Under the pieces are notes generated by a model that saw only the letters and a list, made by a program, of their open reading frames with translations, searched no databases and had not been told where the DNA came from. A DNA stretch of 64,000 bases from contig CBDDED010000003.1 of the NCBI GenBank assembly GCA_965226825.1, forward strand, positions 2,728,001 through 2,792,000, in the 5' to 3' direction. Positions within the stretch are counted from its first letter, which is position 1, and each line of letters starts with the position of its first letter. Below, one piece after another: positions 39,451 through 49,159 of this stretch. The DNA is from Io17-Chloro-G2 sp965226825. Its GTDB lineage: Bacteria > Chloroflexota > Dehalococcoidia > Lucifugimonadales > UBA3495. Made by a program: the position numbers and the translations under genes.

Positions 39451-40847
39451 CGGGTGAAGACGCCCATCTGGGTTGGCGTGCCGTAGGTGGGATGCTCAGG
39501 GCCGATGTCCTGGAACCGTACATCGTACTTGCGGCGGCCCGCGACCTGGCGCGACCACTCCTGGAATTGCCCCCGCGTCCACTCGAACCGGTGGTCCCTA
39601 TGCCTGAATGCTCCGGTGGGCAGCCTGTCGAAGAGTGTGTTGTACTCGGCATTGGGCGTCGTGATCAGGACCGCACCCGGCTTCGCGGCCCCAAATATGA
39701 CTTCCTCGAACGCGTCAAGCCGCGAGGAGTCTATGTGCTCGATTACCTCCATGGCTATTGCGGCGTCATACCCCGACAGCCGCTTATCCAGGTAGGTGAG
39801 GGACCCGTGCAACAGGGTGATGCGCTCCCGCTGCTGAGTGGGAAGGGTATCGAGGCGCAGGCGCTCACTCGCCGCTTCCAACGCGCGGTGTGAGACGTCG
39901 AAGCCGGTTACTGAACGAATCTCAGGATCCCCGAGCAACTCTCTAATCAGTCTTCCCTCGCCGCAACCGAGGTCGAGCACCCTCGTTGCGCCTAGCGTTC
40001 GGACCGTGGCCAGCACTGCTTGTATGCGCTGCTCACCCAACCGGAGAGGGGTTTCAAGTTGCTCCTCTTCTTGTTCGTGTCGCGCTGCGGTGATGCCGGG
40101 GTCGTCCTGACCGGCGTCAAGCAGTTGAGCCAAAGCCGAGCGCACGAGGCTGCGCTGATGCTTCAGGTACCGGTGTGATATGAGGTCCCGCTGAGGATGG
40201 CTGCTCAACCACCCTTCGCCGAAGCGCAGCAACTTGTCTACCTCATCGTCGCCGACCCAGTAATGCTTGTCGTCGTCCAGAACGGGCAGAAGTACGTACA
40301 GGTGCGCCAGTAGTTCCCGGAGCCGGGTTTCCGCGGTGAGACACACGCTGAAGTACGGGCTGGCGCCCCACTCAGGAAAGCGGTCATCGAGCGGGTGTCC
40401 CTGAATCTCTACAGTGTAGCCGAGCGGCTCAAACAAGCTGCAGATCAAGTCTGCTCCTTCCCTGGAAGGCGCAACAGCGATCTTGGCTTCGAGCGGTATG
40501 GCCGACTCCGCTAGCTCCGGGCGTTCCTGGCTTCTGCCGGCGAGCGCGCTCCCGAATACGGAGGCAATCGCGACGCTCAGGTGCGATGACGCGACGTATG
40601 GACGGTCATTGACATACTGCTCGAGCCAGCCGCCGGCACCGGACGCACCGGATTTCGGGCGTACCAGGCCTATAGGATCGATGCCCAAGAGAAGCGCTAC
40701 CGTGCAGCGGTCGCGGTCTGCTTCGGGGTAGAAAACATCAGCCTGCCCGAACGGCAGCTTGAACGACTGAAATCGACCGGGGTTTTTATGCACCAGGAAT
40801 CCAAGGTCGGTCGCAGGCTGATGCGTCGTAGAGATGGTGAGAAGCAT
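39447..40847 (-). CDS. hen1: Hen1 3'-terminal RNA ribose 2'-O-methyltransferase
   Basis: A 466-residue protein. The N-terminal domain (about 1-240, starting MLLTISTTHQPATDLGFLVHK) is the Hen1-specific Pnkp-binding and ligase-activating part. The C-terminal methyltransferase has VLDLGCGEGRLIREL for S-adenosylmethionine binding and AMEVIEHID, then HRDHRFEWT, for the metal site (E-x-x-E-H and H). It methylates the 2'-OH at the cut before sealing by Pnkp, so the repaired tRNA resists recutting. The overlapping downstream pnkp gene completes the pair. A -35/-10 pair puts the transcription start at or next to the ATG, so translation may be leaderless. Confidence 0.95.
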   Translation of the reverse strand: MLLTISTTHQPATDLGFLVHKNPGRFQSFKLPFGQADVFYPEADRDRCTVALLLGIDPIGLVRPKSGASGAGGWLEQYVNDRPYVASSHLSVAIASVFGSALAGRSQERPELAESAIPLEAKIAVAPSREGADLICSLFEPLGYTVEIQGHPLDDRFPEWGASPYFSVCLTAETRLRELLAHLYVLLPVLDDDKHYWVGDDEVDKLLRFGEGWLSSHPQRDLISHRYLKHQRSLVRSALAQLLDAGQDDPGITAARHEQEEEQLETPLRLGEQRIQAVLATVRTLGATRVLDLGCGEGRLIRELLGDPEIRSVTGFDVSHRALEAASERLRLDTLPTQQRERITLLHGSLTYLDKRLSGYDAAIAMEVIEHIDSSRLDAFEEVIFGAAKPGAVLITTPNAEYNTLFDRLPTGAFRHRDHRFEWTRGQFQEWSRQVAGRRKYDVRFQDIGPEHPTYGTPTQMGVFTR

Positions 40848-40854
40848 AACGCCA

Positions 40855-40883
40855 ATCGTAGGACGTACGCTCCCGGTTTACAA
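40855..40883 (-). promoter_or_regulatory. Candidate promoter of hen1-pnkp
   Basis: On the minus strand TTGTAA (40878-40883), 17-bp spacer, TACGAT (40855-40860). The -10 box ends seven bases before the hen1 ATG, and no Shine-Dalgarno sequence is present. Confidence 0.5.
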
Positions 40884-41106
40884 GGTCAGCACTATTCTGA
40901 GTTGGAGTGGATGGCCGTCAGGTGCAGCGGAAGCGGGCGTCAGTCACGGGCCAATGGGTGGGACATCAGAGGGAACAAATAGTGGCCCGGAGCCCGTTGA
41001 ACCACGTTGTAGACGTGACCAAAATGCACCGGGGCATCGGCAATCCTGGCGATGGAGGTACATACGAAATCTACTGGAGTCGTCTCCAAAAACCAACCTT
41101 GCGGTT

Positions 41107-42846
41107 CTATGACGACGGGGCAACCTGCACGGTAATAATATCTATGTTGTTGTATTTGTGGTGCTGGACCGAAGAAGCGTAATGACGCAACAAGCGGAAG
41201 GAGATTTCGCGCTCGTCCTGTATCTCAGGCTGGTCGTTCAAATAGGCCAGCTTGTCCTCCAGATTACCGCCCTCGGTAGTCGCTACAAACTCCATCTCAA
41301 TGGCGGTGTCGGCGCGACGGACAGCGACAATCAGGCGCTTCCCGGCATCTTCTTCCGATTCCCCATCCTGGGATTCCTGGGATAGTAAGCTCGACAGAGT
41401 TTCCTCTCCAGCTGACCTTAGCCGGTTTATTGATGCCTCATTCCAGCCGGCGCTTGCTGCGAACCCCTGGAGGAAAGAGTCGATCCTGGGCAACGACGAA
41501 TAATTCATCGCCACATTCAACCGCCTGCGGCGCCTGGATGTGTACTCCATCAACAGGGTGAGCAAAATTACGCAAACGGATCCGGTTGTCATGCCGTTGC
41601 TGAGTAGAGTCCCCAATGTTCCGGTCAGCAGCTCCGGCAGAATCACCTGGTTCTGAAAACCTATACCTATCCAGAGGGACACTCCTATGACCGCGGCTTT
41701 TCGACCGTCGATGCCGTCCCTGAAAACGGTCCTCATACCCTGCACAAAGAGGAGCGACAGCATAAAGACCGTGTAGGCCACCAACACAGGGCGTGGAATG
41801 GCGACAGCCAGCGCTATCAGCTTTGGGGAAAACGCTACCACTATCAGAATCAGGCCACCATAGATACCCATGCGGCGCGCCGCAACTCCCGTGAGCATAA
41901 CCCGCGCGGAATTAGACGCTCCAATCATATTGGGGATCGTGCCCAGAGCGGCGGCCAGAAGATTGGTCAATACCACCAGGTAGTGGCCTCCCTGAACTAC
42001 GCGGAAGTCAGTGGCCCGGGGCCTGCGCCAGGCTACCTGCTGAATTACCACGGTATCGGTGATCGAATTGATGGTGGTTGCCATATTTACTATTACGAAT
42101 CCAGGCAAAAGCCCCCAGAAGGTCGCGCCGAAGCTCAGGTCGAATCCCGGCCAGGGAAAACTGGGAAAACCAATCCAGAGGGCTTCCACAACGAGCCTCC
42201 ATTCGTATGCGCCCAACGGGGCCGCTATGGCGCAACCCACCACAATAGCGACGACCGGCGCCCATTGCTGCAACTTGGGCGGAGCGAAAAGCCTCAACGC
42301 CATCAGGATAAACAGGGTCGTTCCAGCCAGGATTGGCGCCGCCACCGAGGACGCGCCTTCCGGCAAATCAGAAAGCCTGCTGAGTACGACGGTTATTATC
42401 GTCGAAGCCAGCAACATGAGGACTGTTCCGGCGACCACCGGGCTGATGACACGCCGTAGCCAGGAGAGCCGCGAGATGAACACAAACTGTATCAACGACG
42501 AAACGACGATCAGGCTCGACAGCAACGCCGGGCCTCCTGCTACCAGCGCCGAGATACAGATGGCAATGAAAGCGGATGCAGAGACTACGCTAAGGGAATA
42601 CCCGGACCCGAATCTCCAGAATCGGAAGGTTTGCAGCATCGAGCCTATTCCGCAAACCACAAGGGCCGAAAAGAAAATCCAGGACAGATAACCCTGGGAT
42701 TGTCCGCCCGCCACAGCAATGATCGACGCTGCCGCAGCCATTGCCGCCATGCGGGTCATGACATTCTGGAATCCGTGGAGCAGCGATTCCGGATGGCTTG
42801 GCCTCTCGTCCGGTTGATAGAGGAGGTTTTCGTTTACCTGCACCAT
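41107..42846 (-). CDS. NCS2/SulP-type permease fused to an HATPase-like domain
   Basis: A 579-residue inner-membrane protein. About residues 25-435 form 12-14 membrane helices, with the NCS2-type segment WGLLPGFVIVNMATTINSIT and later GTIPNMIGASNSARVMLTG. The last ~140 residues form a soluble domain, SSLPRIDSFLQGFAASAGWN..., AGEETLSSLL..., IEMEFVATTEGGNLEDKLAY, which resembles anti-sigma-factor-type HATPase domains, but the usual N-box Asn and G-box glycines are not clear. Such a fusion could couple transport of a nucleobase or anion to signalling. The IS630 element inserted 38 bp before its start may have replaced its promoter. Confidence 0.8.
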   Translation of the reverse strand: MVQVNENLLYQPDERPSHPESLLHGFQNVMTRMAAMAAAASIIAVAGGQSQGYLSWIFFSALVVCGIGSMLQTFRFWRFGSGYSLSVVSASAFIAICISALVAGGPALLSSLIVVSSLIQFVFISRLSWLRRVISPVVAGTVLMLLASTIITVVLSRLSDLPEGASSVAAPILAGTTLFILMALRLFAPPKLQQWAPVVAIVVGCAIAAPLGAYEWRLVVEALWIGFPSFPWPGFDLSFGATFWGLLPGFVIVNMATTINSITDTVVIQQVAWRRPRATDFRVVQGGHYLVVLTNLLAAALGTIPNMIGASNSARVMLTGVAARRMGIYGGLILIVVAFSPKLIALAVAIPRPVLVAYTVFMLSLLFVQGMRTVFRDGIDGRKAAVIGVSLWIGIGFQNQVILPELLTGTLGTLLSNGMTTGSVCVILLTLLMEYTSRRRRRLNVAMNYSSLPRIDSFLQGFAASAGWNEASINRLRSAGEETLSSLLSQESQDGESEEDAGKRLIVAVRRADTAIEMEFVATTEGGNLEDKLAYLNDQPEIQDEREISFRLLRHYASSVQHHKYNNIDIITVQVAPSS

Positions 42847-42883
42847 TCGGAATACCAGCTTGCCGCGAAGTTGGTGCTTCTAG

Positions 42884-44119
42884 ACTAGTAGTCCAACATC
42901 TTTTTTGAATTGAGTACTGACCACGTGTATTCTACCAAGCATAGGGCGAAGAGGATTGGGGCGTGTGAGGAGGGGATGCAGATGAAGAGATACCGGGTCA
43001 AGCTGAGTGCGGAGGAGCGGCAGGAACTGAAGACATTGGTGTCCCGTGGCCGGGCGGCGGCTTACAAGCAGACCCACGGGCGCATCCTGCTGCTGAGTGA
43101 TGAGGCCCATGCGGACGGGGTCATGAAGGATGAAGACATTGCCCGGGTTCTCCAGATTGGCCGTGCGACGGTGGAACGGGTGCGCCGGCGGTGCGTGGAA
43201 GAGGGTCTGGAGCGGGCCTTGGGGCGCAAGGAGCAACTGAACCGGAGGCAGAAGCGGTTGGAAGGTCAAGGAGAAGCCCACCTGATTGCCTTGGCCTGCG
43301 CTGAACCGCCGGAGGGCCGGGCCAGTTGGACGCTGAAACTGTTGGCCGACCGGCTGGTCGAATGCGAGATCGTGGAGAGCATCAGCCCTGAAACAGTGCG
43401 CCAGACGCTCAAAAAAATGAACTCAAGCCCTGGCTGAAAGAGTGCTGGTGCATCCCGCCGCAAGGCAGCGCCGAGTTCGTCTGTGCGATGGAAGACGTGC
43501 TGGAAGTCTATCAGCGCCAGTATGGGGACAACGAAGTTCTGGTCTGCCTGGACGAGACCAGCAAGCAACAGGTGAAAGAAACGCGCCTGCCGCGTCCGGC
43601 CCGGCTTGGGGCGGCGGGCTCCTACGATTACGAATACGAGCGCAACGGGGTGAGCAACCTTTTCATGTTGTTCGCTCCGCTGGAAGGGTGGCGCCGGGTG
43701 GAAGTGACGGACCGGCGCACGAAAGCCGATTGGGCCCGGGTGGTCAAGCAACTGGTGGACGAGGACTACCCGCACAAGGACCGTATTGTGCTGGTGATGG
43801 ACAACTTGAACACCCACCACCCAGCCTCATTGTATGAAGCCTTTGAACCTGCCGAAGCGCGGCGCATCGCCGAACGGTTGGAGGTCCACTACACTCCCAA
43901 GCATGGCAGTTGGCTCGATATGGCCGAGATCGAAATCGGGGTGATGGCCCGGCAATGCCTAGACCGCCGTATTCCCGACCAAAGCGCTCTGAGGTGGGAG
44001 CGTGGCAGCAACAGCGCAACCGGGACGCAATACGGGTGGACTGGCGTTTCACCAGCTCGGATGCGCGCATCAAACTAAAATCCCTTTACCCATCAATACA
44101 ACACTGACGGACTACTAGT
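42884..44119 (+). mobile_element. IS630-family insertion sequence
   Basis: About 1.24 kb with 11-bp perfect terminal inverted repeats, ACTAGTAGTCC (42884-42894) and GGACTACTAGT (44109-44119). TA dinucleotides lie within the ends, as expected for the TA target of IS630. One transposase gene in two frames fills it. The right end abuts an IS701-type remnant, into which it probably inserted. Confidence 0.85.
42982..44107 (+). pseudogene. IS630 transposase: A7 slippage site and a C-terminal frameshift
   Basis: The N-terminal frame (from ATG 42982, GAGGAGG upstream) reads MKRYRVKLSAEERQELKTLV, with helix-turn-helix IARVLQIGRATVERVRRRC. At seven A's (43411-43417) a -1 shift gives LKKNELKPWLKECWCIPPQG and the catalytic frame: VCLDETSKQ (D), LVMDNLNTHH (D), HGSWLDMAEIEIGVM (E). 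The A7 run allows perfect re-pairing of tRNA-Lys, so this shift may be programmed. Near 43990 a second frame change is needed to reach the natural end AWQQQRNRDAIRVDWRF, then KLKSLYPSIQH at 44107; that one is probably a disabling deletion. Confidence 0.8.
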
Positions 44120-44520
44120 AATTCAACGACGGTCCAAGGAGGGGTGTTTGGAGATGCGCGGCGGTGTGCATGGGGACGTCTTGCCTGTCCGTAGCGCCTT
44201 TGGGCATCCTCGATCCACCGCAACAGTTCATCCGGCGCGAACCGTTCCCGGGGAAGCATTTCCCGCACCACCCGGTAGACTTGCGGCCTCGTGTCCGGGA
44301 CATTTTCCACCCCACGCCGGTTGCAGGCCCAACACAAAGGCCCCCTCCAGCAGGCACAGGGCGACGTGACGAAGCCAGCCCGCCCAGGTGCAGGTCTCGT
44401 ACTAATCCTGGCCCGCATCACCTCCGTCTCGAACCCCGTTTCTACACGCCACCGGGCTCCTCCCACGTATGCCGGGACCTCCAGGAGAGTATCTCCGAAG
44501 CAACTGCCTCCGTAGGGCAA
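44120..44520 (-). pseudogene. IS701/IS4-type transposase C-terminal remnant
   Basis: The minus frame contains RWRVETGFETE, then PQVYRVVREMLPRERFAPDE and LLRWIEDAQRRYGQARRPHA. R-W-x-V-E-x-x-F-E-x-x-K/E and V-R-x-L-L-P-R-x-x-x-x-P-x-E-L-L-x-W are marks of IS701-type enzymes. It is cut by the IS630 insertion at its C-terminal end. Confidence 0.65.
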
Positions 44521-44998
44521 AGCCGGGGTGCCAAGTACCCTTGAAGGCGTCCTATGACTGAGCCCTCACCCCGGGGGATTCAGGGAGAAACCGCTGCGTC
44601 GCTCTGGCTGACGCCGGAACCGTCTCCGACAGATTCCCGGAGTTGCGCCGCTCGCCGGACTGCACAAGCAGTGCCTGGCGATAATGGCGGCTATGGTCCC
44701 GCGTCCAAACAGCGGAGCGAAGTAGTGGGGATTAACCTGAAAGGCCTTGTCCACAGGCTCGAAATCCGCCGCATCCACTTCCCTGCTCCATCACCCGCAT
44801 CACTGGGACAAGCCTTCCCAACTACGCCGTAATCCTATCACCCCAACCGTCGTTGTAATACCGGGATGGGGGACCACACCGCCCTATTATGCGTCTGGTG
44901 ACAGCGGGCGTAGTCCAGGTGGCCGCCCGGGTCTGTAACTCAGAGAGCCCTTGCCACGGTGCGTTGGCCGGGGCCGGGACTGCACCTACTAGCAACAC
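44521..44998. other. No gene recognised
   Basis: Probably decayed transposon DNA. Only short overlapping frames. Confidence 0.5.
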
Positions 44999-45277
44999 CT
45001 AAATTTTCGTCCAAGTCCGGCGCTGAAACAACGTTGCGATGGGATTAGTTACCGGTACAGTAGCTTCGGGAAGGATAAGCATCACTGGCCTTTGGTGGAA
45101 GTTTGGCCCGGTTAGCCTGTCCTGCTCATACATTTCATCCAGCTTTTGTACAAAGCAGCTTAGAACCCGCATTGCAGTCCGACCAGTTTTCGGGTAGCAA
45201 GTCACCTCGATAACGTCGGCGGCCTCGTCCATTAGCAACCCGTTTCCAGGGATCCTCAACCGGGGCTTTACCAGCAT
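44999..45277 (-). CDS. Small hypothetical protein (92 aa)
   Basis: The product is MLVKPRLRIPGNGLLMDEAA..., then DVIEVTCYPKTGRTAMRVLS and VQKLDEMYEQDRLTG. Composition is protein-like, but the start lacks a clear ribosome-binding site and there is no recognisable family. It is divergent from the iron-type cluster across an AT-rich 140-bp region. Confidence 0.4.
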   Translation of the reverse strand: MLVKPRLRIPGNGLLMDEAADVIEVTCYPKTGRTAMRVLSCFVQKLDEMYEQDRLTGPNFHQRPVMLILPEATVPVTNPIATLFQRRTWTKI

Positions 45278-45357
45278 TTATACCAACGTAATTGGCATAA
45301 GGTATTACACTTTACATTTAATCGTGTATACATCTTTATATACAGTGTTTACCCATT

Positions 45358-45363
45358 TATAAT
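45358..45363 (+). promoter_or_regulatory. TATAAT -10 box of the imelysin cluster
   Basis: A perfect TATAAT about 55 bp before the first gene; the -35 region (TTTATA, 45335-45340) is poor. The surrounding AT-rich sequence, with GTGTATACATC...TATACAGTG symmetry at about 45324-45347, could hold a regulator site. Confidence 0.4.
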
Positions 45364-45417
45364 CGCTCACTGTCCATAAGTATTTAATGCCATATTACGC
45401 TAAGCTGGGAGTACAGT

Positions 45418-46598
45418 ATGTTGAAATCTTATACGGCCCTCTGGACTGTTTCCACGATCGTGCTCCTGTTTTTCCTGCTGACCGCATGCGGGACGGAAAC
45501 GCCGGCGGCGACTGCGGTTCCGGGCCCGGACCTAGCCTCCGTCAAACGGGACGTGGTAGCCAACTATGCCGACGGCATGTACTCTCTCTACACCAAGAGC
45601 CTGACTTCCGCAACGGATATGGACCGGGCCATCGACTTGTTCATCAGTGACTCAACCGCCTCCAGTCTTGAAGACGCGAAGAGGGCTTGGCTCGATGCCC
45701 GTGACGACTATAGCCCCACGGAGGCTTTCCGCTTCTATGGCGGGCCAATCGACAACGAAGAGGATGGTCCCGAAGCCCTGCTCAACGCCTGGCCGTTGGA
45801 CGAGTCGTGTTTGGACTACGTGGAAGGCAGCCTTAACGCGGGAATCATCAATAATCCTGCCGAGTTCCCGGTGATCGACGTATCTTTAATTGAGTCGTTG
45901 AACCTGGAAGGCGGCGAACAAAACGTTTCCACCGGTTGGCATGCCATCGAATTCCTGCTTTGGGGCCAGGATCTGAATGAGGACGGCCCCTCGAAGACTA
46001 CACGACTGGGGCCAACGCCGCTCGCCGGGCCGCCTACCTGGCGGCTGCCTCCGACCTGCTGTTGGTGCATCTACAGCAAATGGTCGATGCCTGGGCCCCC
46101 GGGGATTCCGGCAACTACCGGGCTGAGTTCCTGGCGATGGACTCCGACGCCGCCCTCGCCAACATCATTACGGGGATCGGCGAGCTCAGCCGGGGAGAAT
46201 TGGCCGGTGAGCGCATGACCGTTGCCTACGAAGAACGGTCTCAGGAAGACGAGCATTCCTGCTTCTCCGATAACACCACTGCCGACATCGTTGGCGACGC
46301 CCGGGGCATTCAGATGGTCTTCACCGGAAACTACGGAGCCGTCTCCGGACCGGGCATCAAGTCCCTGGTAGCCATCAGCAACCCCGGCTTGGCCGACCGG
46401 TTGGCGATGGAGATCGACCGCAGCGTCGCCCTGGCTGAAGTCATTCCCAGTCCCTTCGACCTGCACCTGCGTGATTCAATCGCCAACAATGATCCCGGCA
46501 GAGAAGCGGTGCTGCAGACAATCATATCGCTGGAACAACAAACCGATACCATCGTTTCTGCCACCGAAGCAGCGGGAATAACCATCACGGTAAGCTAG
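45418..46598 (+). pseudogene. Imelysin-family lipoprotein, frameshifted
   Basis: The N-terminus MLKSYTALWTVSTIVLLFFL, then LTACG is a lipoprotein signal with the lipobox L-T-A-C. The imelysin domain has GWHAIEFLLWGQD, the G-x-H-x-x-E motif of the family (IrpA/EfeO-like iron-associated proteins). After LNEDG, at about 45987-46000, one base appears to be missing; the true sequence continues in the next frame as DYTTGANAARRAAYLAAASD and runs to 46598 (SPFDLHLRD, then ETAATEAAGITITVS-like end). Both halves are otherwise complete. GGGAG precedes the ATG. Confidence 0.8.
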
Positions 46599-46599
46599 A

Positions 46600-48041
46600 G
46601 TGACCGCGCTCTCAAGCAACCTCTCCTCCAGAATGCAGCGGGCGGCGATTTTTGTCCTGGTCGCCGCCCTGGTATTGACACCGGTGGTTTACTTTGTCGT
46701 CTTTGATCGGGACCGCTCGCCGGACACTGCGCAAATCGTGCTGGTGGAGAAACTTGGGGGCGACACCACCGCCTTCACCAGCACTCGCAATGCCTTCGGC
46801 CTCCCGGCCCGCAACCTCGAAAGCGGCGAGCGGCGCACCTTCGTCGTAGGAAACAGCTTTTTCCGCCAGAATTAGGTAACCGCGCCCGCCTCCACCATGG
46901 CCCGCGACGGCCTGGGACCCTCTTTCAACGCCCTGTCGTGTTCTTCTTGTCACACCCTGGACGGACGAGGCAAACCTCCCGATAGCGAGGTGGACCCCCA
47001 ACGAGGGCTCCTGTTCCGCTTGAGCATTCCGGGGCAGGGACCCAACGGCGGTCCAATGCCGGACCCGGTGTACGGCGGCCAACTGCAGGACCGGGCGGTG
47101 CTGCTGGTCCCTCCGGAAGGACGCATGATCGTCCGGTACCGGGAATTGCCCGGGGGTTTTGAAGACGGCGAGCCTCACAGCCTGCGAGCCCCAACCTACG
47201 AGATAGGGGACTTGGCCCACGGCCCGCTGCTCCCGGAAGTTATGCTATCGCCAAGGGTAGCGCCAGCAATCGTCGGCATGGGGCTGCTGGAGGCAATCCC
47301 GGAGACAGACATACTGGCGTTGGCCGACCCGGATGACGCCGACGGCGATGGAATATCCGGACGGCCCAACATGGTTTGGGACGTTCTCAAGGGAAAACTA
47401 GCCCTGGGACGGTTCGGCTGGAAGGCCAACCAGCCGACGGTGGAGCAGCAGACGGCCGGCGCTTTCCTGGGTGACATGGGTATAACTTCGCCCCTGTTCC
47501 CCAACGACAATTGCCCGGAGGCGCAGCACGAATGCCGGGCAGCCCCCAACGGCGGCGGTCCTGAAATACCCGACGACCGCTTTGCCAAAGTCGTGTTCTA
47601 CACCCAGACCCTGGCCGTGCCCGCCATGAGAAACCTTGACGACCCGCAGTTGCCCGCGGCGCGCGGCTCTTCGCCGAGGCCGGGTGCAACCAATGCCACA
47701 CACCGTCCCACACAACCGGGGAGCATCCGGTAAGCGCAGTTGCCGGCCAGACCATCTACCCTTACACGGACCTGCTGCTGCACGACATGGGCGAAGGCTT
47801 GGCCGACGGCGCAACCGACTTCGACGCATCCGGCCGGGAGTGGGGCACACCCCCGCTGTGGGGCATCGGCCTAGTCGAAACGGTGAACGGCCACACTATG
47901 TTCCTGCATGACGGGCGGGCTCGAAACCTCACGGAGGCAATTCTCTGGCACGGAGGGGAGGCAACTGAGTCCAGGGAATCATTCCGGGGCTTGACCAGGG
48001 AGGAACGGGAAGCCCTGATCAAGTTTCTGGAGTCGCTGTGA
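46600..48041 (+). pseudogene. Di-haem cytochrome c-type oxidoreductase (DUF1111), nonsense and frameshift
   Basis: A membrane or signal segment (IFVLVAALVLTPVVYFVVFD) is followed by the DUF1111 domain. The first haem motif is ALSCSSCHTLDG. In FFRQN*VTAPAS the stop TAG (46873-46875) stands where the family has Trp, so TGG to TAG is likely. Near 47660 a second lesion changes frame; the following frame reads ARLFAEAGCNQCHTPSHTTG, the second CxxCH, then TPPLWGIGLVETVNGHTMFL and HDGRARNLTEAILWHGGEAT to 48041. These proteins accompany imelysins in iron-related clusters. As written the gene cannot yield a full-length protein. Confidence 0.8.
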
Positions 48042-49159
48042 GGCCCGTCAGGTGGGCTTCCGCCCTTTGGATACTTGGCCTGGCGGCGGTCCTATTGACG
48101 CTGGCAGCTTGCGGCGGAAACGGCTCGGGAGACCCCGGCCGAACCAAGTCAGTCTCCCGAGAAGATGTTCTGACCAGTCTGACCAACTTGGTGATCGTTC
48201 CTCGATACCGCCAGGTTGCCGACGCCATGGGCCGCTTGGCGGATTCGATGGAAACCTTATGCTCAGAGCCCAACGCTGCGGCTCTGGAAAGCTCGCGAAG
48301 CGATTGGCGCGTGGCTAGAGACACTTGGGTGACCACCGAGGCCTTCCGCTTCGGACCGGCCATGGACCGGCGTTCGCAGTCCCTGGTCGACTGGAGGCCG
48401 GTTTCTGTCGAACGCATAGACAATGCCCTCAGTGGCGGCGACGTGGTGACTGAAGAAATGGTCCGGCAGTTTATGCCGGCCACACAGAGGGGAATTGGGG
48501 CCATGGAGCACCTTCTGTTCGCAGAAGGCAGCAACAGTCTCACCACACAGGGCGCGGCCGCGCGGTGCGGCTACCTGTCGGCCTTAACCTCGGTGTCCCA
48601 CGAAGAAATCGAGGGTATCCTCCACGACTGGGAGGGTGATGATGAGTCGCCGGGTGACGCCGGGTTTTTCGATGGAAGCGCGAATTCATCCCTGCACCCT
48701 CGGGTGGCCGAGGCGGAGGTGGTGCGTTCGCTGGTTTTCCTGGTCCGTACAATTGCCAACATGCGGCTGGGGGCGGCTTTGGGGGTGGACGCCGAACCCG
48801 ACTTGATCGCCATACCTTCTGGTGCAGCCGGTCACTCCCGAAAAGACTTGAGCCACCAACTGCTGGGCATAGCCGAAATGTATCGCGGGGCCGAAGGCGA
48901 CCCACAAGCCTTGGGTATTGGACACATGGTAGGGCAATTGTCACTTGAAGTAGACAGCCGTATGACCGCCGCAATCGAGAGCGCCTTGACCGCAGTAGAC
49001 GGCTTAGACGGAAGCCTGGAGTCGGCAATAGCAGCCAACCCGCAGTCGGTCAGGAACGTTTACGACAGTTTCAAAGAGATGCAACTCGTGCTGAATACGG
49101 AGGTAGTCAGCGTACTTGGCGTGACTGTGGGTTTCTCCGACACCGACGGAGATAGCTAG
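48038..49159 (+). CDS. Imelysin-family lipoprotein (IrpA-like)
   Basis: A 373-residue lipoprotein: MRPVRWASALWILGLAAVLL, then TLAACGG gives a lipobox ending in Cys. The imelysin domain follows, with TTEAFRFGP, the motif GIGAMEHLLF (G-x-x-x-x-E-H-L-L-F) and a C-terminal LNTEVVSVLGVTVGF. The family is periplasmic or surface-exposed and implicated in iron uptake. The GTG start overlaps the stop of the di-haem gene as GTGA. It is the only intact gene of the cluster. Its stop overlaps the stop of the opposing HTTM gene (CTAG, 49156-49159). Confidence 0.85.
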   Translation: MRPVRWASALWILGLAAVLLTLAACGGNGSGDPGRTKSVSREDVLTSLTNLVIVPRYRQVADAMGRLADSMETLCSEPNAAALESSRSDWRVARDTWVTTEAFRFGPAMDRRSQSLVDWRPVSVERIDNALSGGDVVTEEMVRQFMPATQRGIGAMEHLLFAEGSNSLTTQGAAARCGYLSALTSVSHEEIEGILHDWEGDDESPGDAGFFDGSANSSLHPRVAEAEVVRSLVFLVRTIANMRLGAALGVDAEPDLIAIPSGAAGHSRKDLSHQLLGIAEMYRGAEGDPQALGIGHMVGQLSLEVDSRMTAAIESALTAVDGLDGSLESAIAANPQSVRNVYDSFKEMQLVLNTEVVSVLGVTVGFSDTDGDS

